Source: Rostrohypoxylon terebratum
Lineage: Eukaryota; Ascomycota; Sordariomycetes; Xylariales; Hypoxylaceae
Length of the DNA: 64,000 nucleotides
Reading direction: 5' to 3'
Assembly: GCA_022497145.1 (NCBI GenBank)
Contig: MU385857.1
Location: forward strand, 248,001 to 312,000
Shown here piece after piece: positions 37,983 through 49,605 of the stretch. The notes under the pieces are model-generated. The model was not told the origin of the DNA, ran no database searches, and saw only the letters and a list, made by a program, of their open reading frames with translations. Within the stretch, counting starts at the first letter, position 1, and the number at the start of each line of letters is the position of its first letter. The position numbers and the translations under genes were made by a program.

Positions 37983-38483
37983 GATCTCTCTCTGTTTCCA
38001 GTATCATACGTCAGACCTCCCTCCACGGAACAAAATTCCTACCTGTTTCAAACAAGTTAAACGGTTCTTCATTTACGGTCATATTCATATTATTTTAAGG
38101 GGAGTCGGTGTTTACGCGATGGAACCAAGGTTTACCGGAGAGGAAGGTTAACGAGGCGTTTGGGATTTTTTTTTTAATTTTTTTCAAACAACACACCACA
38201 CCACAACACGCCTTTTTTTAACCTGTTCCACTCTCAATGCTCTTCACGCGTGTGGTTGATACGAGGGAGTGGTGCCAAAATTCCGGGGTGCGGTCAATGA
38301 ACGGTATCGAGGTCTTCAATGGCATTCGTCTCTTTTTCCTGCCTTATTTTCCTTCAGCAGCCTTTAGGTTCAGCAGCACGGAGATGCGGTTTAGCCCATT
38401 TTAAGGGAATGGATATCTGAGAGGGAACGAATGCACCGCGCGGATCGCGAAAACGGGCAATTTGACATCGGCATCTGGCACAG

Positions 38484-38520
38484 TCGTCGTCGTCGTCGTC
38501 GTCGTCGCTGTCGCTGTCGC
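38484..38520. repeat. GTC trinucleotide microsatellite
   Basis: A run of seven GTC units followed by three GCTGTC-like units in a non-coding spacer. It gives a run of aspartates in an antisense frame that is otherwise meaningless. Confidence 0.75.
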
Positions 38521-39277
38521 TATGTAGCAGATTCACTAATTCATGTCAATGATGTGTTTTGCACTTTCTTCCATCTGATTATCCTTTTAATGATGAATGA
38601 TTGGTGGTGACGCTCTCTGGCTTCGTAGATAATAAGACATTGCGACCGTCTCGTCACGAATGATGCGATGACAACTACGACACGAGATTAAGGTTTTGCC
38701 ACTCAATTACTTCTCTTGTGATGTGTTATTTCATACATATTAAATGATCTATAATACTATGTAGCCTCCAACAAGAGGCAATATTAATCTTTCTTCTTTC
38801 TTCTAAGCTTCTGAGGTACTCTAGATTCTTCATAGCAAGCCTCATATGTAGTAACGCCTCATTGCAACGAAGCGAATGCGAAAATGCGGATTCAAAACCT
38901 CGCCAATGAACGCCCCTCAACCCGCGTAAGTCGCGTAAATATGTTCATAATATATACCTCGTCGTAGTCAGTAAGTAAAACCGCGCCAACCGCCTCGCCC
39001 AATGCAGCCGTAATAAAAAAAAAAATCAACGCCGCCACCGCCACAGCCTGATCCGTTTCAAAAGAACGCCGTGGGAATGAATAATACGTGGGTATGGGTG
39101 CAAACCGACCAGAACCAAAAAAGCCGTCCGTCCGTAAATGCGCAACCTCATTTCTCTATCCCAGCTTTCGCCGACAATGCCCGTGATTTCCGTCTTTTCC
39201 TGAACATAAGATTATATCATATCGTCGTTTTTTTTATTTATATCGTTTATACAAGAATATCGCAGTGAAGCCGTTTC

Positions 39278-41073
39278 CTAGAACCTATGATTCGAATTCG
39301 GATTCGGATTCGGATCGACCCACATCAGATTTCTCCCGCGTTGCCTATTCTGCTGCCATAGCGGCCTGTTCCCCGGACTGGTGGTCCGGGGCGGACTAGT
39401 GCCTGGGGAAGTTGCGCCCGATCGTGGTGGGGTGTCATCTGGATGTAGCACCGTAAGCGGTTGTCGATCGTACTCCATTTCCTGGGTGCCGATCCCTTGA
39501 TTAGAGTATGCGCGTGAGAAATCGTCGATCTCGGACGAGCTGACGCCGCGGTCGTAGTCGCTGCCGTTGTAATTATTATTATTATAGTTGTGATCGCCTT
39601 CCAAAGAATTTTCTTCCTCTGCGACGGGCGCGAGCCCTGTCCCCACTCCGGCGGGGGGTACCATGCGGATGGTCATTGGGTGGTAGCGGAGGGGCTGCGA
39701 GAACCCGCGATTATTCGGGTTTGGTCTTGCGGCAGCAGGCGCTGGAGCTGCGGCTGGACACATGGATGGACCCATAGATGGACCCGTCCGCCACGGCTCG
39801 TTCGCTGGGTTGTATGGTTGTTGTCCATTAGGATTTGCATATTGAGTCAATGGCCGCCTGTCCTCCTCGTCATCTTGCCATGATGGGAGGGGCGCAAATG
39901 CCGCGCCGTGAGATCGCATTGGGCTATGTGAACTATTAGTGGGGTCCGTCATAAAGGAGCTTCACCTGATACTTACCTAATATAACTTGTTGTCGGCGGT
40001 GCATTCGTTGGAAGAGGTCCAGGACCCTCACGGTTATTACCTCGTCGCTTCCGCAGGTAGTAGAATGCAATGGCAGCCAATACTGCTATTAGGACAGCAG
40101 CCCCACTAATAGAGCCTCCGATAACAGCCCCCTTGTTAGTGGTGCCGGTCCCTGTTCCAGTCGAAGGTGCACTAGAATCACCCGAAGACTCTCCGGAAGC
40201 ACCATCCGGAGGTGTCGAATCCCCTGTGGCACCCGGTGATTCAGAGGTAGAAGAAGGTGTGGTTGCAGAGGACGAAGATGATGATGACGACGATGACGAC
40301 GACGACGACGACGATGACGACGACGATGAAGATGAAGATGAAGACGAAGGATGTGAGAATGGAGATGTACCAGAAGGTGACGTCGCGTCTGAGGATGTTT
40401 GTGGTTCCGCGCCGGGTCCGCTAGAAGGATTACCATTGGGATTCGCCGTAGCCTCTGGAGGTCGTGACCCAATAGAGGTCGGTTCAGGAAGAGAGACCGG
40501 CAATGCCGTCAGCGGTACCGACGTCTCTTCGAACACTAGACTCGCCATACCATCGGCGGATGTCGCAACAGTAGTGCCTAACGAGGATGCGGTTCCGCAG
40601 CCGAATTGGAAATATCCTCCAGCAAACTCATTCCTGTAACACAGGTCTGACCCTTGACACGTAAATACGTAAGGGTTAATCTCGGTTTGCGGTGAGCTAT
40701 TGTAGTCCACGCATCCTGTGAATACACCGGTCGAACAGGTTCCACCGTCCGGGCAACAACCCACTACCCCATGCTCCTGTTCTAAAACACAATGTGAGCC
40801 GGCCAGGCATGTCGCAGGTAGGTTTGGATCCCCTCCGATATAGCCACAAACTGTATTCGACGCTTGTCTTCGTAACAGGTCTGAAAGTAAGATCGGAGCT
40901 TCTGTGGGCTGCGGAAAAGGAACAACATTCAACTCGTGTAAGTCAACGGTCTTCGTCTGCCTAGGGAGCGCATGGCCATTTGTCAATCTGAATGCTACGC
41001 TGATGAGGAGAACAGCGGTGGCGGGTGGAAGCTGGAGGAAGCAAGCCTTGAATGAAGCTGAGCTAGAAGCCAT
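39278..41073 (-). CDS. Cys-rich single-pass surface protein with Ser-rich stalk (receptor or wall-sensor-like)
   Basis: Two exons, 41073-39977 and 39932-39278, with a 44-bp intron (GTAAGT...TAATAG, phase 2), encode 583 residues. The joint turns two separate frames into one (TTSYISSHSPMRSHG). A signal peptide spans about residues 1-34. A Cys-rich domain at about 75-165 (VCGYIGGDP, CLAGSHCVLEQEHGVVGCCPDGGTC, FTCQGSDLCYRN) is followed by a Ser/Thr/Pro stalk with 27 consecutive serines, one transmembrane helix (about 313-337, GAVIGGSISGAAVLIAVLAAIAFYYL) and the stop-transfer RKRRG. The cytoplasmic tail of about 245 residues is Pro/Asn/Asp-rich with SP/TP sites. The layout recalls WSC/Mid2-type wall sensors, but the Cys pattern is not one I can name. 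The gene at 49606-51381 shares this architecture. Confidence 0.85.
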
Positions 41074-43928
41074 GGTTGAAACTTCAAACCACGACTAGAC
41101 GTCGTCCAGCCAAGTTAGGAATGTGTGGGTATAGGAAAAGGAAGTAGTTTGCGACCCAAATTGGCATCAGGAAGGAGAAGGAACAAGAATGAAGATTGGA
41201 GCCGATCCGGAGGGTCTTTTTAAGAAAAGAGGCGAGGCAGGCGAGGGCATGGGTAGATGGGTCCTGGATGGGTGGATGGGTACAGAGATGGGTAGCAGTA
41301 AACTACTGCACATGCACGACCGGGGTGTTGCACAACAAGGCTGAGACTTGCTCAAAGTGTCGCTGTAAAATCTAGAAATAGTGTCTTTGATGCGAGTGTG
41401 TCTTACACCCGTCGCTATCCATAGCATACTGCAGAAGCTATGAATATCGATGAATTATTTCGAAAAGAAAAGAAAAGAAAACCTTCTCTCAAGCTACCTC
41501 ACGTCTGGATAGACAAGATGAGAACATTTGGATATTCTCAAAAACCTGTCCAGTCCAGGGAGAAACATATTATTCGCAAATATCGTAGCATTGCCACTGA
41601 CGAAATCCAGCTTCCCTTTCACCAGCAAGAAACCTCAGCGATCGACACGCTACGTAAAGGCAACCGGTCCAGGGGTTTACGCTGGAGGCTGCAGGGTCTG
41701 CTAAGTTTCCAGTTGCGAATCGGCTGGAGGGGAAAGTTATGGCGAATCATAAAGTGTATATTCGTTGGGAATTACTTTTTATAGACATTTCTGACCAATT
41801 AAGGTAGAATCGGTAAGAGGTGCACAGCCACGGCGGGAAGTCGACAAAGGCTCTGGGGACTGGAGAAGGTCAGGGATTTAGTCGCTAAACCCCCTGCCTA
41901 ACTCCCACAGTTCCAACCTCTTCGGTAAAGATTGTTGTATAGGCCTGGCAAGGTCTAGACTTTCTGACTTTCTGACTTTCTAGCCTGTAGGCTGGTGAGA
42001 TCATTAAAAACAATGACATAGCGGTTGCAACCTCGCGGAGGGCTCCCCGCCATGTTATCCCACGATCCTTGCCGAATAGAGTACCTATTTTGAAAATTTC
42101 AATCGCCCCAACGATGAAAAGTTCGGTTTACTTTTCTTTGCTACAAGGTTCACGATACCGACAGGACGGTACGAATGTCGGCTTTCGGGTATGTACTCAC
42201 CTACTTACACATCCCGATCTCGTGTTGGAGTCAAATCGACCCTGTTTGGTGCGTTGGGATCGATCTGGGTTCTAACTTAAGTAACTTAATATGAATTGTA
42301 GGCCCCAAAAAATCGTTGAATTCTTCAATTTTATCTGGTGCCAACTGTCCAGGCGTACCGGTTGACATCCCTTAAGAACCAAGGACTGGATATTACGTAG
42401 CTCGAAGTCTCGAGCCACCTGCCACCGTGCAGGCAAATCGCGAAATGCTTAAATGCTTCTCGTACCTGCATTTACGTAGTCGTACGGATCACACGGATCA
42501 CAAAGCGACGCAGCTAGAAAACCACTGTTCCAGGTAGGGAGTCGCAAGCGATAGCAATCAATGAATACAAGGCCTCTCGTCTCGTCTTTCGGAAGACTGG
42601 ATGATGCAGATAATAGCGCTAGACACAAATATTTCCAAGTCTGTGCTCAGGCAATAAAGTCGCATTCCGCTTCCGAGGTCTGAATAGCACTGACTTTGTC
42701 TCATGCGCTGGCCGACCACAGAGTCTAGACGGGTAAACGCTGCTACCGTAAAGTTTGAGTGTGCCCATGCAGTTTTGATACATCTGTGGGCCCTCACGGA
42801 TGTCCATTGGAGAGGAACAAGATCAACCGTGCTCGGAATGATGAGTGGCCGGCGAGTCGCTCAGATAAAAGCCCCGAGAGGTTGGCGAGAGAGCAACGTG
42901 GGTAAACGCTAATGCGCGGCGAGAGACCCACGATGGGTACGAGAAACGCCGAATCAAGGGTGACAAATACATGTATCCCGTGATGATTGCTGGTAGTGGT
43001 TATTTGGCTGTTTGCAGTATAGTATTGTGTATGTGTCGGAAAGCAAGGAAAAGATCAATGTTATTGTTGGAATTATTATTAATTAGTGAGAACTCCGAAT
43101 TCAAGTCCGTTTATTGAGCGAGCTTAGCACTGCCACATCTGCCACATAAGAGGGGCAAAATATCTACAAATGTGGCGTGTGCTAAGTCGGTAAGTTAAGA
43201 GGTAATAAGCAAGATAAAGCAATAATTGCTTAGATAAGCATACTAGGGAGTGGCATATCTTATCCTTAGCCACGCCTAATTTATGTAGTGTAACCCCCGT
43301 CCATTCAAGTGACTTTCAACATTTCACCCTTCCTTTCATGCTTCCTACCCAGTACCTAGCCAAACAGGGATATCAGAACTCAGGGCGATGGGAATCTTCG
43401 TGATCCTGCGAAGTAGCGCGCGCTGTGCTACTAAGCGCTCTCAAACCTGCTGATTCCACTACTAGAACGAGCCGGCAGACGAGCGCAGATAGCACTAAGT
43501 GGTGCGATAGCCGAGCGACCCTCGTGCGGCCGGCACCAGGGTTGATACTGACGGTACCGCGAAGGTAAACTGTGTCTTTCGGAGCGTCAGCTGTTGCGGC
43601 TGTTCTTCCTGTGTTTGTCGTCCTCCACGATGGCCAAGGGGCTATCATACCATGTTCGTAAATCGATCATCAAGGTAAACGGAGTCAAACTGCTTAGACG
43701 AATACATTTTTTTCCAACATCTTCAGTGTCGATCGATTATATTAGTATTGAGCTGTTGCTAGCTGTCTGAATGCAAGAATGTCGAGATTCCCTCCACAAG
43801 GCAGGAGTTAAGGTAGGATATATACATGTTATAGGTTATTCAAGAGTTTCAGAGTCATCGTCGACTACTAGGGTGGCATCTTCATCTCCTGAATTATATC
43901 GAAGTAATCCTATAGTAGCAAAATTTCA
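41074..43928. other. Intergenic spacer, 2.9 kb
   Basis: No gene supported. It contains AAAGA repeats near 41462-41480, triple CTTTCTGA at about 41958-41981, and a hairpin at 43123-43186 listed separately. The frame at 41440-41784 is basic and featureless. The right end holds the 3' flank of the sugar transporter. Confidence 0.5.
43123..43186. repeat. Imperfect 16/17-bp inverted repeat (possible small MITE)
   Basis: CTTAGCACTGCCACAT (43123-43138) and ATGTGGCGTGTGCTAAG (43170-43186) are reverse complements apart from a small indel/mismatch. A second GCCACAT lies at 43141. No target duplication could be settled. The downstream 100 bases are also rich in small palindromes such as GCAATAATTGC. 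Confidence 0.5.
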
Positions 43929-45672
43929 TCAGCACTTTATTACGATAAGGGGTTGTGAGCTATGGGTCGTAGAATGACCCGTCAGCTTAGAATCTAGATA
44001 TCTCGCTATAGACTTACCTTCTGTTGCTGAATCTCGTAGCCTTTGATCTTTCTCGTCCCCGTCGACACCGAAAAGTTCAGCCATCTCTTCGAGTGAGCGG
44101 CCCTTAGTTTCAACTATGCGTTGTTAGAACACGTGCGAAATATATCCATCAAGGTAACCTACTAAGAGCATAACGCACAAAGAAGAACGCTATGACACAG
44201 ATAATTGCAAATAATACATAAAGGCCATAGCCTGTAGCACTCTCGATAGGAGGAGAAACTTGGGCTACTACGAAATTTGACATCCAGAGGGAAGCAGTAC
44301 ATATAGCATTGCCTTTTGCCTACGCATGCCAAAAGATTAGCAATCTATCGTTCAATGGATGGGTAATAACTCACGCGTAGAGAGATTGGGAAGATCTCGG
44401 CCGCATAAGTCCACGAGCCCGAACTCCAACTCATATTGAAGAACGTATAGAAAATATATGGAAATATAACGATGGCATTGTTGACAGAACTGTTTGGGTA
44501 GTCTGACGCGTGCTGTTGCAATACGCATATTCCAATTAGAGCAAAGAACATGCCAACGAGACCGAATTGGAACCAGGTCTTGCGTCCAAAACGATCAAAT
44601 AAGAAAATAGGTATCCAAGAACTGAGAAATAACACTACACCGATGCCTCCGGTAGCTAAATTAGCCATGGTGGGATCGGTGATTCCTCCTTTCTTGAAGA
44701 GGGAGGGCGCATAGTAGAAGATCCCATTTGTCCCGGTTATTTGCTGAAACATCTGAATGACAATACCTAATACTGTAACTCGTAAGACTGGAGGCTTGAA
44801 CATGTCCGACCAAGTGGCCTGTGTGACGGCTTGCTCTTCAGAAACAGTCTTTCGAATCTCACTAATCTCGAGTTCTGCCACTTCAGAGCCATGGAGTCTC
44901 GAAAGAACTTCAAGAGCGCATTCGTATCTTTCTTCAGCAACGAGCCAGCGAGGACTTGGAGGTACCCATGTCCAACAACCCACGGCAAGGATTAGCGCTG
45001 GCACTACCTGGATAGCGAGCGGGATGCGCCACCAATCTTCGGAGTTCAGGAAATAAAAGGCGTAGACTATCCAGAATACAACCATTTCACCGAAGCACAG
45101 GATCATCAATTCAATCCCCACAATCCTACCACGAAGCTCTGCCGGCGAGATTTCCGAAATGTAGAGCGGAACACAAGCAGAATATGCGCCAACGCCAAGC
45201 CCAAGAATCCAACGCCCGATGCTCTGGTGAAATGAAAGTCAATCTCAGTTTCGGAAGATATGTTCTCAGCAAAGGAAACCCATTCCCAACTTACGATCTG
45301 TGCAATGGTGTAAGATCCGGCTTGGATCAATGCGCCAATGATGAACACTGTGCTTGCCAAGGCTATCGTCCTCTCACGGCCACATGCATCTGCGAAGAAG
45401 CCAGTGGTCATGGCGCCAATGACGCAGCCGATATTGTATATACTTATGACGAAGCCAACACTCCAATCAGTAGAGGGCTGCATCAACTTGAGCCACCGCT
45501 CGTCTGCGATGATCATGGCCATGACTCCTTGGTCCCAGCCAAAGAGGAAGGCCCCGACAGATACAAAGGCAGTGAGGGTGTAGACATATCGGAGATTCGC
45601 TTGGCGCACTCGGTCCGATGCAAGAGTAGTAGGGGGCCGGATCGGCGCCGTTTGCTTGATGAAATAGGCCAT
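43929..45672 (-). CDS. MFS sugar (hexose-type) transporter
   Basis: Four exons on the minus strand, 45672-45295, 45223-44375, 44319-44163 and 44113-43929 (introns 71, 55 and 49 bp; donors GTAAGT, GTGAGT, GTAGGT), give 522 residues. All joints keep frame and family sequence: SIGRWILGLGVGAYSACVPLYISEISP, then SLRAKGNAICTASLWMSNFVVAQVSPP, then RYALIETKGRSLEEMAELFGVDG. Twelve helices are expected. Signatures include FLFGWDQGVM, GRERT in loop 2-3, PPSPRWL, QQITGTNGIFYYAP and FDRFGRKTW, placing it in the PF00083 sugar porter family. PESPRWL reads PPSPRWL here, a mild deviation. The last 30 codons after ATEG include a GTAAGT that could be another donor, so the exact C-terminus is uncertain. It would import hexoses or related sugars across the plasma membrane. 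Confidence 0.9.
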
Positions 45673-47920
45673 AGTTATACCCCCGATAGTGCGAGGCTTC
45701 GGGATTGCACCTCACCTCACAACCTTTATCAACCAAAACTATTAGATGAGACGTGCCAAATATTCGGAGTATCATTTTCGGGGAGGGATTCGATTAAAAC
45801 AAAGGGGGAAATGTGGAGACTGTCTCGATTCATGGTCGACAAGGGGTGGTGTTATTACTAGTAACTACTACTACGAAGTACTGATACTAGTACTAGTTCC
45901 GCAGGTCACACAAGTCACATGACTGACATACTTTTATACAATCGTCTGCAAACTTATGCAAATTCAATATCTTCTGCATAATATCCTCCTTTTCTTAGTA
46001 TCACGAATATCCCCTCAATATCAAAACCTCAGGATGGTTTCTTCATTCTAAACTTTCAACCTCTCTCATATGTAAGGACCCCTACTCTTCTAGGCTCTTT
46101 CGCATGACGTACCAAATATAAATAAGAAGCTAGATCATATTGCCATGCACTTGGAGCGTATCACGGCCTGTGCTTCCCAACCCGTGCTTCAAGGTTAGGG
46201 AGCAATGTTCTCAGCACGCGTCTAAGTACCTAGGACCTAGCTGCTAGGTCAGCTAGGGACCACTGAAAACTCTCTTCTCTGATCTAAACGCGTTGTCTGA
46301 TTGACACTCTCGATATGGCTTTCGACATAAACTAAATTCAGCTGAATAGATGAAGGGATATGACGGGCACGTGGAGGCCACGTTCTGGCGCCACTGAACC
46401 ATTTTGAGATTTAGTTGTCCTCTGAATCACAGGACTTCCATGCCTGGTATCGACTGGAGTACCTAGACACTCCCAATGCGCATACGCCGCACTCGCTTCT
46501 AAGAATACGACATAGGGAGACAATTATTTCCACATTGAGGTCAGGTTAAGCGGCACCGAAAGAGGCATCTTTGCTATACAGCAAATGACCGTAGGCCACT
46601 ATGTACTTGAAATTCTCAATGATATACATTCAGCCTCCAGCTGGCAGAGCATGGGCTGAATCTATCTTAGAGGGATAGCTTTGAGTATAAAGTACCACAT
46701 CTACTAGGTGGGTATATAACCGCTCTTTCACAAGACAATGACAGACCTCCAACTCGACATACTCAACCCCGAAAGTTCCTAGTAGGTATTTCCAACACCC
46801 CTTATACCCCCGGCACCTTGAAGATGAGGAGATTTTACTTCGTCCGGTGGCTGTTGGTACTAGGTCAACTAATTTCGGGCACGAGGCCTCAGGAGATCAT
46901 GCACTACGGTCAATATCAAACGGTAAAATCATAGTCAAGAAGGAATTTAGGGCTAAAGCATACCTAGGTCCTAGGTATTTTCAAAGAGACCAGTGAGAGA
47001 ATAGGGACTAATAAGGGTTAATATCTGTAACTGATCGCGCAAGCAACAATACTACTACCACGAGCATAGACCGGTCAAACTCCGGCTCGGTCCCGAGTCT
47101 GATAGGCTCAATCATGGGCTTGGTGGCTTGCAGAATATTGGTACAGTAAAACCTCGCTATGACGATACTGGTCCAGAACGATTATTCAATATAACGATGC
47201 GCTCGGCGATTTTTCGCGATTCTATATATAAAATAACAATAATTTGCTTATAACAAACATCGTTATTTTTCTCGGCTCCCACCACTAATATCGCTATAAA
47301 AAGTGATAAAATAACCTATTAATTACCGCTTTAAGTAAACACCTATAGACCCACTTCTAATTACCAGGGTAATTTACTACGTACCTTACCTATTTAGGAT
47401 ATAGTGCGCTTTTTCTTATACCGATTATTTCATATAACGATACATACCCTTTGTTCTTGGCGTATCGTTATGGCGAGGTTTTACTGTATCATACATGGAT
47501 GGCCGTGACCGTGTGGTTCCAAGGACAGTTTCATTGGCCTGCGAGTTGTCGATCTTGAGAATCTATCAAGGACCGGGATCTCATATAGAGGGGGTCGATC
47601 ATAGAAGCCGGCTGCATATCCTGCATCGCCGGTAATGCGGCACACTAGATTCCACCAATCTTTCAACTCCTTTCCAGCCTGTTACTTCATCTACTTGCGC
47701 ATTTGCTAGGCAAACACCTAAGTCTTAAGATTAACAGAAGACATAACGACCTATAAGATTGTGAAGTACCAAGTACCTATTCAAAGTCCCATTTCTTAAC
47801 CTAGCGGTTGCTATTTGGAGCCTTAGAAACATCGTAGCTAACCGACAGGAGGTAACTACCTACATAGTCATACCCATTTTGATCCATCGGCGTCAACCCG
47901 GGCATCGCCTCTTCTTGTGC
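45673..47920. other. Intergenic spacer with a MITE
   Basis: Between the transporter's start and the GH17 gene's stop I find no gene. CCTAGG motifs are clustered at 46226-46260 and 46963-46979. The only clear structure is the pogo-type MITE at 47144-47486. The first few hundred bases are the transporter promoter, with an ACTACTACTACGAAGTACT stretch near 45864. Confidence 0.55.
47144..47486. mobile_element. Pogo/Tigger-type MITE, 343 bp
   Basis: The ends are 25-bp terminal inverted repeats. The left end begins CAGTAAAACCTCGCTATGAC. The right end, read in reverse, begins CAGTAAAACCTCGCCATAAC, with two mismatches in 25. Both are flanked by TA (47142-47143 and 47487-47488), the target duplication of Tc1/mariner elements. 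The CAGTAAAACCTCG end resembles pogo/Tigger-like repeats in fungi. Internally it is AT-rich (about 65%), has no coding capacity and carries extra internal copies of TATAACGAT in both orientations. It must have been moved in trans by a pogo-type transposase that is not encoded here. Confidence 0.9.
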
Positions 47921-49035
47921 TCAGCAAGTCAAATTAAATTTGGGTGTGGCGCTATCAATGGGAGTGAGGGCAAAAGACATGTCCTTCTGCGTCATATTGG
48001 AGTCAACTAAAGTGTACCAGAAGGTCGTTCGCTGGCCGAAGAGTGCACAGCCAATTTGCGAGTAGTAGTCCTTCGCATTATCGAGAAAGGCGACAGCATC
48101 CCGTTGTATTGGGCCCACTATATGACAAACACGTCAACAAGGGCATTTTTTAGAGATATCTTAAAGTGGAAGTGATATAGTGAGTGTCTCTAGATTTCGA
48201 GGGAAACTTACTACTTGGCCATCCGGTCTCGGTAATAAAGACAGGCTTTCCAGCCGCAACACTCTCTGTTTGCCTGAGACCGGACCAAAAATTGTCGGCG
48301 GCCTGCTCGATGGTATTGGCCCTAGTTACTTCAAAGTACGGAAATGCGTTGTGACCTAAGAAGTCGACAGATGAGACAACGCCAGCGTTCTCTGGTGCAA
48401 CCCAGGAAGGCCTATTGCCACAGTTAGTTCAATCATAACGTGAAAAGTGAAGCTAAACTCGCGAGAAGGATTTAGGATAGGGAAACTGACCAAGTATCAA
48501 CATGCCCGATCGGCTTGCCTTCCAAAGCTGTGCCTCGAATCCAATCTCTCGCCCAGCCAATATAGCCTTCGATTTCTGCGCTCACAGCACCGACCCCTGC
48601 ATCATTAGCTTGACCCTGAGCGCTGCTTCGGAAGAGGTCCTCAGATCCAACACTAATACCGATAACACGATCGGTGAAAGCATTACCAAGCAGTTTAGTA
48701 GCGGTAAGGAGCGCGTCGAGCTCGTTCCCGTAGACAACCCGACCAGAGCTGGCCCATAATCCAATAAGGATATCAGTATTGGTATCAATGGCAGCCTGAA
48801 ATGCTGAGATCGGCTCTGCTGATGTACCACACTCGATCGACGTAAACAGACGAGCCGCCGTGAAATTGCCTTCAGCACCAGCTAGGTGCTTAGCGCGCTC
48901 GAAGAACCCTCGAAAGTCTGGGTAACCTCGACATGACCCGTCAGGATTAACTGAGTCGTAGTTGAAGCCCTGGTAGATCTGGGCGGCCGCGGTGACAGCG
49001 AACCAGAGAGGGGCAAGGTGCTGTAGGAATTGCAT
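47921..49035 (-). CDS. Secreted GH17 beta-1,3-glucanase / glucanosyltransferase-type protein
   Basis: Three exons on the minus strand, 49035-48491, 48411-48212 and 48117-47921 (introns 79 and 94 bp; donors GTCAGT and GTAAGT, phases 2 and 1), encode 313 residues, close to the usual fungal GH17 size. A signal peptide covers about residues 1-18 (MQFLQHLAPLWFAVTAAA), then IYQGFNYDSV begins the barrel. The proton donor is expected at GSEDLFR (about residue 133), where Asn of the more common GNE is Ser. The nucleophile is Glu of FITETGWPS near 245. HVDTWPSWV and SSVDFLGHNAFPYFE are typical. No GPI signal or Ser/Thr tail is present, so it is probably released into the wall. The role is remodelling or hydrolysis of wall beta-1,3-glucan. 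The last 65 residues (IGCALFGQRTTFWYTLVD) complete the fold. Confidence 0.92.
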
Positions 49036-49605
49036 GTTTACAGGTAATATTTCCTATAAACCTTACTTGAATATCTTGTTTTACTTCAGATACTTATAAA
49101 AGCCTTGGAACAGATACAGCAGAATAATATCTCAAAAGCAAAGGTCCAACGAAAGAGCTGGTATCCGTATTAAAAATGAATATATATATAACAGAGCCAC
49201 TTACATTGAGCACGTACTCATTGGGTTCCTTTCGACACAAGTAGTAGTTACTCTATCATCATCAATAATGATGATGGACGATGAACTACACCTGTGAGCC
49301 CTGACGTGGGGAGCTGCTACTTACAAACAATAGCATCGAGTGATCCACGATGTGTACCACAAACCCATCTCAAGTTCACGTTGCCTACTGGCGATATAAC
49401 CTGGGTATCGTTTCACAACAGACGCACGGCAGTATCTACTCAATTTCAACGTGTTCCAAAATCATGTAACATTGAAATGTACCGGGTATTATGAAATGTA
49501 CCCCTAACAGCAGGAATGTATCTGGATATATAAACGAACACCGAAAACTTTCCCCCCCACGTCGTAAACCATGACCGAATCTTTATCAATAACACGTCTT
49601 CCATC
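49036..49605. other. GH17 promoter and 3' flank of neighbouring gene
   Basis: 570 bases without a gene. TTTATAAG on the minus strand, about 60 bases above the GH17 start, is a possible TATA element. An inverted CATCATCATCAATAATGATGATG lies at about 49255-49277. Everything else is unremarkable. Confidence 0.45.

Larger units (their letters stand above)
37950..39277. other. Shared 3' spacer between convergent genes
   Basis: It lies between the stop of the CENP-B-type gene and the stop of the minus-strand Cys-rich membrane protein. It begins with a CAC/CAT repeat and contains T-rich tracts at about 38168-38185, a GTC/TCG repeat at 38484-38520 and A10 near 39016. No gene is supported; the frame at 38354-38536 is produced by the repeat. 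Confidence 0.5.

Noticed and set aside
40070..40639. Plus-strand frame of 189 codons full of Asp/Glu
   Set aside because: It is the mirror of the Ser-rich stalk of the minus-strand Cys-rich protein; no family motif and no independent support.
41440..41784. Plus-strand frame of 114 codons
   Set aside because: Basic, low-complexity start from an AAAGA repeat, no motif, no neighbours that would extend it.
45184..45861. Plus-strand frame of 225 codons opposite the sugar transporter
   Set aside because: It runs antisense to transporter exons with correct splice sites and MFS motifs; its own product has none.
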